Positions 23,265 to 31,386 of a stretch of DNA of 34,488 nucleotides are shown piece by piece; position 1 is the stretch's first letter, and each line of letters starts with the position of its first letter. The translations under genes were made by a program, and so were the position numbers. Under the pieces are notes generated by a model. It made no database searches. It was not told the origin of the DNA and saw only the letters and a list, made by a program, of their open reading frames with translations. This DNA is from Sphingopyxis macrogoltabida (GTDB lineage Bacteria > Pseudomonadota > Alphaproteobacteria > Sphingomonadales > Sphingomonadaceae): positions 1-34,488 of the forward strand of contig QFPJ01000032.1 in the NCBI GenBank assembly GCA_003241685.1. The letters are read 5' to 3'.

Positions 23265-23534
23265 ATGCGCAAGATTGCCATCACCCTTACCGCCGCGTCG
23301 GCCCTCGCGCTCGGCGCCTGCCAGAGCCCGGCCGCCGACAAGGTCGAGGATCAGGCGGAAGCCCAGGCCGACGCGATCGACGCCCAGGCCGACACCATGC
23401 CCGAAGGCCCGGCGCAGGACGCCATGGAAAACAAGGCTGATGCCGTCGAAGAAGCCGGAGAAGCCAAGGCCGACGCGATGGACAGTGGAACGGTTCCGCC
23501 GGCCACGATGCCGCCGGCCGAAGAGAAGAAATAA
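23265..23534 (+). CDS. Small lipoprotein of unknown function
   Basis: 89 residues: signal MRKIAITLTAASALALGACQ with an LGAC lipobox (Cys19), then an acidic, Ala/Asp/Glu-rich helix with repeated QADAID, QADTM and KADAV/KADAM units (about every 10-15 residues), and a Pro-rich end. It would be attached to a membrane facing the periplasm, with a coiled or disordered helix. GGAG lies 8 bases before the ATG. A possible promoter is TTGCAA (23206-23211) with GTTAAG (23230-23235). A strong terminator follows. Family not recognised. Confidence 0.88.
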   Translation: MRKIAITLTAASALALGACQSPAADKVEDQAEAQADAIDAQADTMPEGPAQDAMENKADAVEEAGEAKADAMDSGTVPPATMPPAEEKK

Positions 23535-23564
23535 CGATCCATCGCGCACAGCGATGAAGGACGG

Positions 23565-23597
23565 GGGCGTCTGCGGCCATCGCAGGCGCCCTTTTCC
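23565..23597 (+). terminator. Terminator after the small lipoprotein gene
   Basis: GGGCGTCTGCG, GCCAT and CGCAGGCGCCC form an 11-bp stem with one G-U pair, followed by TTTTCC. Confidence 0.92.
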
Positions 23598-23811
23598 TTG
23601 GGCTCTGCGCCGGCTTTTCGCGCCCTACCCGGCGCAACAGCGGAATTTTTACCGCCTGTGACGCGCGTCACCCCCTCACGCCTTGCCGGCGGTTAACAGG
23701 GCGGTGCGACCAAGGCAGTCCGACCCGATCGGCGCCGCGGTCCGCCCTCCCGCCACCGGCTGCGACCCACGGTGGCGGGAGGGACTATTGCGCCCCACGC
23801 CCCGGTCCCGA

Positions 23812-24444
23812 TCACCCCGCGCCCAGCTGGCGCAGCACATCCTGCACCCCGCGCGCTTCGGTGTCGGCGCGCAACGCCGCGACCGCCGCCGCCACGTCCA
23901 GCCGATATTCGCTGACCCCCGCCGCCATTCCGGTAAAGCGGCAGCCGAGCGCGGTCATCAGCCGCGTCGCCGCGCGATTTTCGGACAGGACATGGACGTC
24001 CAGCCCGTCCAGCCCCTCCGCCTGGCAGTCGACCAGCAGCGCCGCCGTCATCATCCGCGCCAGTCCCAGCCCGTGAAAGGCGTCGAGGATCGCGATCGAA
24101 TATTCGCCGACTCGGCCCTCGCCGCCGCCGCCGGGGCCAGCCGGATGCCGTACCGCATGCACCGCGCCGATCGCCGGCTCGCCCTCGCATCCGGTGCAGA
24201 TCGCGCCCCAGGCGATATGGTCGTGGCCGTCGACGTCGACCAGCCGTTCGACCACCGCGTCGGGCGGCATCGGCGTCGGGGAGAAGAAGCGCATGTAGCG
24301 CGATTCCGCCGACAGCCGCGCAATTCCCGCGCGGAGCAGCGGCGCGTCTTCGGGCGTGATCGTGCGCAGACAGACGGCGGTGCCGTCGATCAGCACGCTG
24401 TGCACCGCAATATCGTCGATCGGTCGGCGGACCGCTCGCGCCAT
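23812..24444 (-). CDS. GNAT-family N-acetyltransferase
   Basis: 210 residues with a GNAT core: TAVCLRTITPEDAPLLRAGI, SRYMRFFSPTPMP, VGEYSIAILDAFHGLGLARM with the acetyl-CoA pyrophosphate-binding loop in a relaxed form, and the ENRAATRLMTALGCRFTGM motif that places the C-terminal part over the cofactor. I chose ATG 24442-24444 because GGGAG lies 6 bases upstream; the frame is open to 24504. The substrate (amino group of a protein or small molecule) is unknown. Confidence 0.9.
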   Translation of the reverse strand: MARAVRRPIDDIAVHSVLIDGTAVCLRTITPEDAPLLRAGIARLSAESRYMRFFSPTPMPPDAVVERLVDVDGHDHIAWGAICTGCEGEPAIGAVHAVRHPAGPGGGGEGRVGEYSIAILDAFHGLGLARMMTAALLVDCQAEGLDGLDVHVLSENRAATRLMTALGCRFTGMAAGVSEYRLDVAAAVAALRADTEARGVQDVLRQLGAG

Positions 24445-24622
24445 GCCCGTCTCCCCAAGGCCGCGTTTGCCGGGCAGGATAAGCAGGTGCGCGCGCGAAG
24501 ACAATCGCGGCCCCTACGCCTAGCCCTGCCCCGCTCCCCCGGGGAAAAAACCTTCCGGCATTATTGCAATCAAGCGGAACGGTCCGGGCCGCGCGGCGCA
24601 CGCTGGTCCGGCACGGGAAGCG

Positions 24623-26446
24623 TCAGGCGTCGTCCCCCATCTTGAGCGCGGCGATAAACGCCTCCTGCGGGATGTTGACGTTGCCATATTCGCGCATCCG
24701 CTTCTTGCCCTCCTTCTGCTTTTCGAGGAGCTTTTTCTTGCGGGTCGCGTCGCCGCCATAGCATTTGGCGGTCACGTCCTTGCGCAGCGCGGCGATGGTT
24801 TCGCGGGCGATCACCTTGCCGCCGATCGCCGCCTGGATCGGGATTTTGAACATGTGGCGCGGGATCAGGTCCTTCAGCCGTTCGCACATGCCGCGGCCAC
24901 GGCTTTCGGCGCTGCCGCGGTGCACGATCATGCTCAGCGCGTCGACCGGCTCGTTGTTGACCAGGATGCTCATCTTGACGAGATCGCCGGGGCGGTGGCC
25001 GATCTGGTGATAGTCGAACGATGCGTAGCCGCGCGAAATGCTCTTCAGCCGGTCGTAAAAGTCGAACACCACCTCGTTCAACGGCAGTTCGTAGGTGATC
25101 TGGGCACGGCCGCCCACATAAGTCAGGTTCTTCTGCACCCCGCGCCGGTCCTGGCACAGTTTCAGGATCGGGCCGAGATAATCGTCGGGCACATAGATCA
25201 CCGCCTCGATCCACGGCTCCTCGATCTCGTCGATGCGGTTCGGATCGGGCATGTCGGCGGGGTTGTGCAGCTCAATCTCCTTCGCCGCCTCATTCTTGGT
25301 GTGGCCGAGCTTCAGCTTGTAGACCACCGAGGGCGCCGTGGTGATCAGGTCGAGGTCATATTCGCGGGTCAGCCGCTCCTGAATGATCTCGAGGTGGAGC
25401 AGGCCCAAAAAGCCGCAGCGAAAGCCGAAGCCGAGCGCGGCCGAGCTTTCCATCTCGAACGAGAAGCTCGCGTCGTTGAGCCGCAGCTTCTGGATGCTTT
25501 CGCGCAGCTTTTCGAAATCATTGGCGTCGGTCGGGAACAGGCCGCAGAAAACGACCGGCTGCACTTCCTTGAAGCCGGGCAGCGGTGCCGCCGCGGGCTT
25601 TTTGGCGTCGGTCACGGTGTCGCCGACGCGCGCCTGGGCAACATCCTTGATCTGCGCGGTGATGAACCCGATTTCGCCGGGGCCGATTTCGACCAGATCG
25701 GTGCGCTTGGGCGTGAAGCAGCCGACGCGGTCGATCAGGTGGGTGGTGCCCGCCTGCATGAACTTGATCTGCTGTCCCTTTTTCAGCACCCCGTCGATCA
25801 CGCGGACCAGGATGACGACGCCAAGATAGGGGTCGTACCAGCTGTCGACCAGCATCGCCACCAGCGGCGCGGCGGCGTCACCCTTGGGCGGCGGGATCTT
25901 GGCGACGATCGCCTCCAGCGCCTCCTCGATGCCGATCCCGGCCTTGGCGCTGGCCAGCACCGCATCGTCGGCGGGCAGGCCGATGATATCCTCGATCTCC
26001 GCCTTCACCTTGTCGACGTCGGCGGCGGGCAGGTCGATCTTGTTGATCACCGGCACGATCTCATGATCATGCTCGATCGACTGATAGACGTTGGCCAGCG
26101 TCTGCGCCTCGACCCCCTGCGCCGCGTCGACGACGAGCAGCGCGCCCTCGCACGCGGCGAGCGACCGCGACACTTCATAAGCGAAATCGACGTGACCGGG
26201 CGTGTCCATCAGGTTCAGCTGATAGGTTTCGCCATCATGCGCTTTGTACGACAGGCGCACCGTCTGCGCCTTGATGGTGATCCCGCGTTCCTTCTCGATA
26301 TCCATATTATCAAGGACTTGCGCCGACATTTCGCGCTCGGTCAGCCCGCCGGTGAACTGGATCAACCGGTCGGCCAGCGTCGATTTGCCATGATCGATAT
26401 GGGCGATGATCGAAAAATTGCGGATATGCGAAAGGGGCGTTGTCAT
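24623..26446 (-). CDS. lepA: Translation factor LepA (elongation factor 4)
   Basis: A GTPase that remodels ribosomes and affects translation initiation or stress translation. 607 residues from ATG 26444-26446, normal length. Visible motifs are G1 AHIDHGKSTL, G2 ERGITIKAQTVRL, G3 DTPGHVDF, G4 NKIDLP, G5 region SAKAGIG, and the LepA-specific C-terminal part with a Lys/Arg-rich end (GGDATRKKKLLEKQKEGKKR). The frame is open further upstream but the ATG start matches the family. The 302 bases between this start and the next stop (26749) hold its promoter, one GANTC site and a small palindrome (CCGCG-GTC-CGCGG near 26698). Confidence 0.97.
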   Translation of the reverse strand: MTTPLSHIRNFSIIAHIDHGKSTLADRLIQFTGGLTEREMSAQVLDNMDIEKERGITIKAQTVRLSYKAHDGETYQLNLMDTPGHVDFAYEVSRSLAACEGALLVVDAAQGVEAQTLANVYQSIEHDHEIVPVINKIDLPAADVDKVKAEIEDIIGLPADDAVLASAKAGIGIEEALEAIVAKIPPPKGDAAAPLVAMLVDSWYDPYLGVVILVRVIDGVLKKGQQIKFMQAGTTHLIDRVGCFTPKRTDLVEIGPGEIGFITAQIKDVAQARVGDTVTDAKKPAAAPLPGFKEVQPVVFCGLFPTDANDFEKLRESIQKLRLNDASFSFEMESSAALGFGFRCGFLGLLHLEIIQERLTREYDLDLITTAPSVVYKLKLGHTKNEAAKEIELHNPADMPDPNRIDEIEEPWIEAVIYVPDDYLGPILKLCQDRRGVQKNLTYVGGRAQITYELPLNEVVFDFYDRLKSISRGYASFDYHQIGHRPGDLVKMSILVNNEPVDALSMIVHRGSAESRGRGMCERLKDLIPRHMFKIPIQAAIGGKVIARETIAALRKDVTAKCYGGDATRKKKLLEKQKEGKKRMREYGNVNIPQEAFIAALKMGDDA

Positions 26447-26748
26447 GGCGCGCGCGTTAGCAGGGGTTTGCCGCGCTGTCAGCAGGGAGTGGCGCCCCCG
26501 ATGCGAGCGAGGCCATTTGGTCCAAAGTTCAGTAAAGGTCAGCCTTGCGCGCACCCCGCACCGCGATCATGGCCGGACAACCGCTTTTCACCGAATCAAG
26601 GAACCGGAAGCCAAATGCTGGCACGGCGGAATATTGTAGGAAAGCGGTTTTTGGCGCGGAAAACGTCGGAAAAATGACCCAGCTTCGCGCTGATCGCCGC
26701 GGTCCGCGGACGGGATCGCGGCGAGTCGAGGGCGCAACGGTTGCCGGA
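26447..26748. other. Intergenic stretch upstream of lepA
   Basis: No gene was found. It must hold the lepA promoter and the end of the upstream operon; a weak minus-strand hairpin CAGC-GCGAA-GCTG (26680-26692) followed by TCATTTTT could be the terminator of the cupin/HEAT genes. One GAATC lies near 26602. Confidence 0.4.
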
Positions 26749-27687
26749 TCAGGTCGCCGACGCCGCCGAAGGCGAAGCGCCCAGCCACCGCGCGCAATCA
26801 TCGCGCACCCGCGCGTCGCGATCCGCCATGCCGCGTTCCAGCACCGCCGTCCTTCCCTCCCCCTCATCCGCCGCCGCCAGCGCGGCGATGGCGTGCGCGC
26901 GCACGCGCGGAACCGGATGCGCCGTTGCGAAATGGTCGGCGATGTCGCGGCCGTCGGCGGCCAGGTGCACCGCGCAGCGCAGCAGCATTTCGCCGGCGGT
27001 CAGCGTCGGGCGCCGCACGATCGTCCCGGAGCCGCGCGCGTCGGGGGCACGGGAATCCGGGCCGAGATCGACGATATACTGGTCGCGCCAGGGCACGTCG
27101 CGGCCTTCGTCCATGATGTTGAGGCTGACCGACAGCGCGTCGGGCGGCTGCTGGCTGTGCACGTCGCGGTGGGCGCGATAGAGCATCATCCGGCCCTCGC
27201 CGAGCTGGCGGCGCCCGGTGAAGTGCAGATTCAGCGGCTCACCCAGCCGTCCGTCGATGCCGTCCGCGTCATACTCATAATAATCGCTGACATAGCCCGG
27301 CCCCCAATAGCCGGTCGTCAGGAAGTGGAAATTATGGTCGTGCGGCAGGTCGTAGGCGAAACTGCCCGCGCCGCTGGCGGCATAGGTGGCGTCGCGCGCC
27401 GACGGCCAGATGTTGGCGCGCAGGTAGAAGCCGCGCGCGCTGCGGTAAAGCAGGAAGACCTGCGCGGAATAGAGGTTGGCGGCGAGCTGTTCGGTATAGC
27501 CCGCCTTCAACTCGGCGATCAGCCGGTCGGCCAGGAAGCGGCGGTTGCGCTGAAGCCCCGCGAGCAGGTCGCTGCACGCCGCGACGCTGGCGGGGTCGGA
27601 CAGGTCGACGCCGCTTTCCTCCAGCCGCGCGGCGACCTCGTCCAGATCGCGTTCGGGTCCGGCGGGCGGGTCGATCAGATGCGGCAT
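26749..27687 (-). CDS. Cupin-like protein with C-terminal HEAT-like repeats (second gene of the peptide operon)
   Basis: 312 residues, no signal peptide. The N-terminal 90 are helical. The core (about 110-230) holds LPHDHNFHFLTTGYWGPGY with H116-x-H118, YYEYD, and LYRAHRDVHSQQPPDALSVS with H173 and H177, a spacing that looks like the two metal-binding motifs of a cupin. Residues 255-305 (VPRVRAHAIAALAAADEGEG, then RDARVRDDCARWLGA) form one or two HEAT-like repeats. The start overlaps the previous gene's stop by 13 bases, so the two are translationally coupled. It could be a metal-dependent oxygenase or isomerase acting on the 48-residue peptide; this is inference, and no reaction can be named. 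Both this and the upstream gene have the same domain order. Confidence 0.8.
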   Translation of the reverse strand: MPHLIDPPAGPERDLDEVAARLEESGVDLSDPASVAACSDLLAGLQRNRRFLADRLIAELKAGYTEQLAANLYSAQVFLLYRSARGFYLRANIWPSARDATYAASGAGSFAYDLPHDHNFHFLTTGYWGPGYVSDYYEYDADGIDGRLGEPLNLHFTGRRQLGEGRMMLYRAHRDVHSQQPPDALSVSLNIMDEGRDVPWRDQYIVDLGPDSRAPDARGSGTIVRRPTLTAGEMLLRCAVHLAADGRDIADHFATAHPVPRVRAHAIAALAAADEGEGRTAVLERGMADRDARVRDDCARWLGASPSAASAT

Positions 27688-28562
27688 GGCACGGCCTCCT
27701 CTGGCCGGAGCATCGCCAGCGTCGCGGCGGCGGCGGCGCGGATCTCCGGATGCGGGTCGGCGGCGGCCATCGCGGCGAGCGAGCCCTGTGCCGCCAGCGG
27801 GTCGAGCGCCGCCAGTTCGCGCGCCGCATGCCAGCGCGCCGCGAAATCGTCGCTGCGCATTTCCTGCGCGAACAGCGGCGCGGCATCGGTGCGGCGCATC
27901 GCGCGAAGCAACGACAGCGCCATCGCGCGGAAACTGCTGTCGCGGCGCGAGGCGGCGACATGGACAAGATGCCCGCCGGCGATATCATAGGCCCGCACGG
28001 GCAAGGCCGACGGCGGCTGGACGGCGAGTTCGAGCAGCAGCACGTCGCCGCCGGACGCCAGCGAGTAGCTGTCCCGCGCGGTGTCGAGGTGCCACAGCGC
28101 GCCCTGTTCCAGCGGCGTCGGCGGGTCGCTGGCGCACAGCGCGGCGCCGGCGGCGGTGAACGCGCCCGCTTCCTCCGTGGCGGTCACCGCGACATGGTGG
28201 CGGTGCAGCATCGCGCCGCCGGGAACCAGCACGCGCGTGACGCTTCGCCCCGGGACGAACAGCGTCGCCGCGGGCGCCTCCGCCGCCGTGAAGCCGCGCA
28301 GCAACAGGCTGAGCCGGGCGTCGCCCGCTTCGGCGAGCACGACCCCGCCGCTGTCCACACCGCCGACGAACCGGACCCCGGGACGCGCGAAGGGATCGGC
28401 CGCGAGCGGCGCGAGGAGCGTGTCGATCCAGGGCGCGAGCCAGCGCGGGTCGGCGACCCACGGCATCAGCACCGCGACCTGCCGCCCGGCGGGTTCCCCC
28501 GCCAGCGCCGCCATGGCCGCGAGCAGGGCCGGCGGCGAAAGATCGTCATGCGGTCCAGCCAT
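27675..28562 (-). CDS. HEAT-repeat protein with cupin-like His cluster (first enzyme-like gene of the peptide operon)
   Basis: 295 residues from ATG 28560-28562. The middle shows strands and a His cluster, VTRVLVPGGAMLHRHHVAVT (H120, H122, H123), and ALWHLDTARDSYSLASGGDV, as in a cupin barrel; the C-terminal 90 residues are HEAT-like (FRAMALSLLRAMRRTDAAPL, FAARWHAARELAALDPLAAQ, EIRAAAAATLAML). No signal peptide. An earlier in-frame ATG at 28617-28619 sits one base after the stop of the 48-residue peptide, which would give coupled translation, but the extra 19 residues look unnatural. Similar in layout to the following gene, from which it may derive by duplication. Function unknown. Confidence 0.75.
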   Translation of the reverse strand: MAGPHDDLSPPALLAAMAALAGEPAGRQVAVLMPWVADPRWLAPWIDTLLAPLAADPFARPGVRFVGGVDSGGVVLAEAGDARLSLLLRGFTAAEAPAATLFVPGRSVTRVLVPGGAMLHRHHVAVTATEEAGAFTAAGAALCASDPPTPLEQGALWHLDTARDSYSLASGGDVLLLELAVQPPSALPVRAYDIAGGHLVHVAASRRDSSFRAMALSLLRAMRRTDAAPLFAQEMRSDDFAARWHAARELAALDPLAAQGSLAAMAAADPHPEIRAAAAATLAMLRPEEAVPCRI

Positions 28563-28620
28563 GCCGTTGTCCGGGACAAGCGGGGGCGCCAGGCGCGATG
28601 CGCGGCCTGCGCCCCCCATT

Positions 28621-28767
28621 TCAGCGATAGACCGACAAAGCGATCGCGACGGTAACCTCGAACACCGACGGGCTCGGCTGGGCACCGACCCCCGCCAGCG
28701 ATCCGAACAGGCCGACGCCGGTTTCCATGCGTGGCAGCGCGTCGATATCGATCATGGGCAAATCCAT
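28621..28767 (-). CDS. 48-residue peptide at the head of the cupin/HEAT operon, possible precursor peptide
   Basis: Starts MDLPMIDIDALPRMETGVGL and ends VFEVTVAIALSVYR. The first 15 residues are acidic with Pro and Met, then a Gly-rich turn (TGVGLFGSLAGVGAQPSPS) and a hydrophobic C-terminus. AGAGGGAAG lies about 5 bases before ATG 28767. There are no cysteines and no His, so lanthipeptide or thiopeptide chemistry is excluded by composition, and no cyclase or protease gene is next to it. The conserved-looking acidic leader and its place before two enzyme-like genes suggest a modified peptide or a regulatory or structural partner. Function not known. Confidence 0.65.
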   Translation of the reverse strand: MDLPMIDIDALPRMETGVGLFGSLAGVGAQPSPSVFEVTVAIALSVYR

Positions 28768-28898
28768 GGCTCTTCCCTCTTGTTGGCACACCGGCACAGG
28801 CACCGGCGAACCGCAGAGCTAAGCATCGCGGCCGGGGGCGCCAGTTAACTTTTTGTAATCCATGAAGCGGCGGGCGGCCGCGCCGATGCAATGGCCGC

Positions 28899-29678
28899 TC
28901 AGATGGCGAGCCAGACCGACAGGCCCGGCGGCAGGTCGGCGGGCGGGGCGGCGGCACGGTGGCGCACCGCGTCGGCACGGGCGCGGATCAGGATGGCGTC
29001 GGGCACGCCGGGGGCATGGAAGATATGATCGGCCTCGCCCAGCAGGCGCGCGGCGCGGAGCGTCAGATCGTCGGGATCGCCGCTGGCCAGCCCGATGCGC
29101 TCCAGCCGCCGGGGCGCCGCGCTGGCGCCGTCGGGCGCGGTCAACCACGCCGCGACGCCGTCCGCCGCACCGTCGCGCGACGGATCGAGCGCGCCCCCCG
29201 GCGCCAGCGCGGCGTCGATGGCGCGGCGGCGGTCGGCGGCGGCGGGCCAGCGCGCCCGCATCGCGCCGCGCGCGGCGTGCAATGCGGCGGCAAGCTGCCC
29301 CAGCCGGGCGGGCAGCAGCGCCTCGATCCGCTGGCGCACCGCCTTGGCCAGCCCCGCCGACGCCCCGCCGGTGCCGATCGCGATCGTGACGGGGGCGCGG
29401 TCGACGATCGCGGGGGTGGTAAAATCACACAGGTCCGGCCGGTCGACGACATTGACGAGCAGGCCGCGGGCGCGAAGATCGGCGGCGACCGCTTCCGTCC
29501 CGCCGTCCGCGTCCGCGCCCAGTGCGACGAAAGCCAGGCTCGCGCCTTCCTCCCATGCCGGGACGATGCGTCCGCCCGCCCGCGCGATCAGCCGCGCCTT
29601 GGCATCCGCCGCCTCCCCCTGCCCCACCAGCACGACGGTGCGGCCGGCCAGGTTCAGGAAGATGGGGAGCTGGTGCAT
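28899..29678 (-). CDS. cysG: Precorrin-2 dehydrogenase/ferrochelatase with vestigial methyltransferase tail (CysG-like)
   Basis: Makes sirohydrochlorin and siroheme from precorrin-2. Residues 1-150 match the CysG N-terminal module: MHQLPIFLNLAGRTVVLVGQ, GEAADAKARLIARAGGRIVP, VVDRPDLCDFTTPAIVDRAP and GTGGASAGLAKAVRQRIEAL. The last about 65 residues (RIGLASGDPDDLTLRAARLL, then GEADHIFHAPGVPDAILIRA) still resemble the start of a uroporphyrinogen-III methyltransferase domain (GAGPGDPDLLTL...ADVVLYD), but that domain stops after its first third and cannot be catalytic. It looks like the remnant of a fused CysG. ATG 29676-29678. A REP-like pair and lysA lie upstream. Confidence 0.88.
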   Translation of the reverse strand: MHQLPIFLNLAGRTVVLVGQGEAADAKARLIARAGGRIVPAWEEGASLAFVALGADADGGTEAVAADLRARGLLVNVVDRPDLCDFTTPAIVDRAPVTIAIGTGGASAGLAKAVRQRIEALLPARLGQLAAALHAARGAMRARWPAAADRRRAIDAALAPGGALDPSRDGAADGVAAWLTAPDGASAAPRRLERIGLASGDPDDLTLRAARLLGEADHIFHAPGVPDAILIRARADAVRHRAAAPPADLPPGLSVWLAI

Positions 29679-29721
29679 GGCGCTGATCCTAGTGCATCGG
29701 CGGCGACATAAAAAGCCGTGT

Positions 29722-29800
29722 GCGCCCGCGAAGGCGGGCGCCCGTCACCCGCCGCCCGTTCGCGCGCCATCCGGTGATGGGTCCCCGCCTGCGCGGGGAC
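29722..29800. repeat. REP-like doublet between lysA and the CysG-like gene
   Basis: GCGCCCGC-GAAG-GCGGGCGC (29722-29741) and GTCCCCGC-CTGC-GCGGGGAC (29781-29800), perfect 8-bp stems with 4-base loops. Same architecture as the element between nrdA and nrdB. It may end the lysA transcript. Confidence 0.8.
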
Positions 29801-29842
29801 GCGGGGATATTTTCGACCGACCCAATCCGCGCCGATCGGATA

Positions 29843-31102
29843 TTAGTCGATCCAGTCGGGCACGCGTTCGGCCGCCATGATCGTCCCCGCCGCGATACGG
29901 TCGGCCACGGTGACATAGCGGTCGCCGTCGACCAGCACCTCGGGCACCAGGCTGCGGCTGTTATAGGTCGACGCCATCGTCGCGCCATAGGCGCCGGCGG
30001 TACGGAAGACGCCGAGGTCGCCAGCCTCCACCGCATCGATCACGCGGTCGCGGGCAAAGGTGTCGCCGGTTTCGCACACCGGGCCGACGATCGACGCGGT
30101 CATCTTGTCACCCGTCGGCGTGACCGAGACGAAATCGTGCCAGGCGTCGTAGAGCGCCGGGCGCGCGAGGTCGTTCATCGCCGCATCGACGATGACGAAG
30201 GGGTTGGTGGCGCCGGGCTTCACCCACAACACCTCGGTCAGCAGCACGCCGGTATTGCCCGCGATGACGCGGCCCGGTTCGAACATCAAGGTGACGTCCC
30301 AGTCCTTCGTCACCCGCGCGACCATGGCGCCATAGTCGGCCGGGCTGGGCGGATTGTCCTCGGGCCGGTAGGGGACGCCGAGACCGCCGCCCAGATCGAC
30401 GTGGGTGATGCTGTGCCCGGCCGCGCGCAGGTCGGCGACGAGCCGCCCGACACGTTCGAACGCCGCCTCGAGCGGGGCGAGGCTGGTGAGCTGGCTGCCG
30501 ATATGCAGCGCCACGCCGCGCATCTGGAGCCCCGGCAGCGCCGCGAGACGGGCGAAGATGTCGGGCGCGGCATCGATGCCGACGCCGAACTTGTTTTCCG
30601 CCTTGCCGGTCGAAATCTTTGCGTGCGTTCCCGCATCGACGTCGGGATTGACGCGCAGCACGGCGGGCGCGGTCATTTCCTTTGCCAGCGCGATTTCGGA
30701 CAGCGCGACGCCCTCCGGCTCATGTTCGATGTTGAACTGGCCGATGCCGCGGTCCAGCCCCAGCGCCAGTTCGGCGCGCGTCTTGCCGACGCCCGAAAAG
30801 ACGATGTCGCGCGGCGCCATGCCCGCCGCGATCGCGCGCTCCAGCTCGCCGCCGGACACGACGTCGGCGCCATAGCCCTGCCGCGCGAGCACGCGCAGCA
30901 CGCCCAGGTTCGGGTTGCACTTGATCGCAAAGGCGATGTGCTTCTTCGGTATGTCCTTCAGTCCGTCGGCGAACACCTGGGCATGGCGTTCGAGCGTCGC
31001 GCGCGAATAGACATAGACGGGGGTGCCGATTTCCTCGGCGATACGCGGCAGGGGGATGTCTTCGGCGTGCATCACGCCGTCACGAAATTCAAAATGGTCC
31101 AT
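29843..31102 (-). CDS. lysA: Diaminopimelate decarboxylase
   Basis: The last step of lysine synthesis, decarboxylating meso-diaminopimelate with PLP. 419 residues, normal length. K61 in HIAFAIKCNPN is the PLP lysine; HIGSQ, DLGGGLGVPY, the EPGR phosphate-binding segment and the active-site GPVCETGD with its Cys are all present. It follows lptM with an 18-base gap and is the last gene of the argH-lptM-lysA group. The start MDHFEFRDGVMHAEDIPLPR is standard. Confidence 0.97.
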   Translation of the reverse strand: MDHFEFRDGVMHAEDIPLPRIAEEIGTPVYVYSRATLERHAQVFADGLKDIPKKHIAFAIKCNPNLGVLRVLARQGYGADVVSGGELERAIAAGMAPRDIVFSGVGKTRAELALGLDRGIGQFNIEHEPEGVALSEIALAKEMTAPAVLRVNPDVDAGTHAKISTGKAENKFGVGIDAAPDIFARLAALPGLQMRGVALHIGSQLTSLAPLEAAFERVGRLVADLRAAGHSITHVDLGGGLGVPYRPEDNPPSPADYGAMVARVTKDWDVTLMFEPGRVIAGNTGVLLTEVLWVKPGATNPFVIVDAAMNDLARPALYDAWHDFVSVTPTGDKMTASIVGPVCETGDTFARDRVIDAVEAGDLGVFRTAGAYGATMASTYNSRSLVPEVLVDGDRYVTVADRIAAGTIMAAERVPDWID

Positions 31103-31120
31103 CGAAGGAAGTCCTGTGGC

Positions 31121-31381
31121 TCAGCCGGTCGGCGGCAGGTCGAAATCGTCGGGTTCGCGCTGTTCCGACCGTTTGAGAAGTTCGTCGCTGCGCTCAGGGC
31201 GAGCCTGGGCGTCGGGCGTCGTGAGTTCCTCCGTCGTCGGGGCGCTGGTCGCGCCGATGGGGACAACCGCCGCGGGCTGGTTCGCGGGCGGTTTCAGGTC
31301 GGTCTTGCTGCCGCAGGCGGCAAGCGCCACCGCGAGAAAGCCGGTCGCGGCAAGCACGGTCAGGGGGCGGCGAAGGGCCAT
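31121..31381 (-). CDS. lptM: Small lipoprotein, LptM-like LPS translocon maturation factor
   Basis: 86 residues from ATG 31379-31381. Signal MALRRPLTVLAATGFLAVAL with an AAC lipobox, followed at once by GSKTDLKPP, close to the CGxKGPLxxP motif of LptM (YifL), which helps the LptD/LptE outer-membrane LPS translocon acquire its correct disulfides. The position between argH and lysA fits the alphaproteobacterial location of this lipoprotein. The remaining tail is disordered and acidic. The motif match is partial (T-D in place of G-P), so the function is likely but not certain. AAGGA from the end of argH lies about 9 bases upstream. Confidence 0.75.
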   Translation of the reverse strand: MALRRPLTVLAATGFLAVALAACGSKTDLKPPANQPAAVVPIGATSAPTTEELTTPDAQARPERSDELLKRSEQREPDDFDLPPTG

Positions 31382-31386
31382 CGTCG

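Noticed and set aside
24854..26677. 607-codon plus-strand open frame opposite lepA
   Set aside because: Antisense shadow of lepA, whose GTPase motifs are complete.
28621..28767. Lasso-peptide or lanthipeptide precursor
   Set aside because: No Cys, no ring-forming Asp/Glu 7-9 residues after a plausible core Gly, and no cyclase, protease or dehydratase gene nearby.
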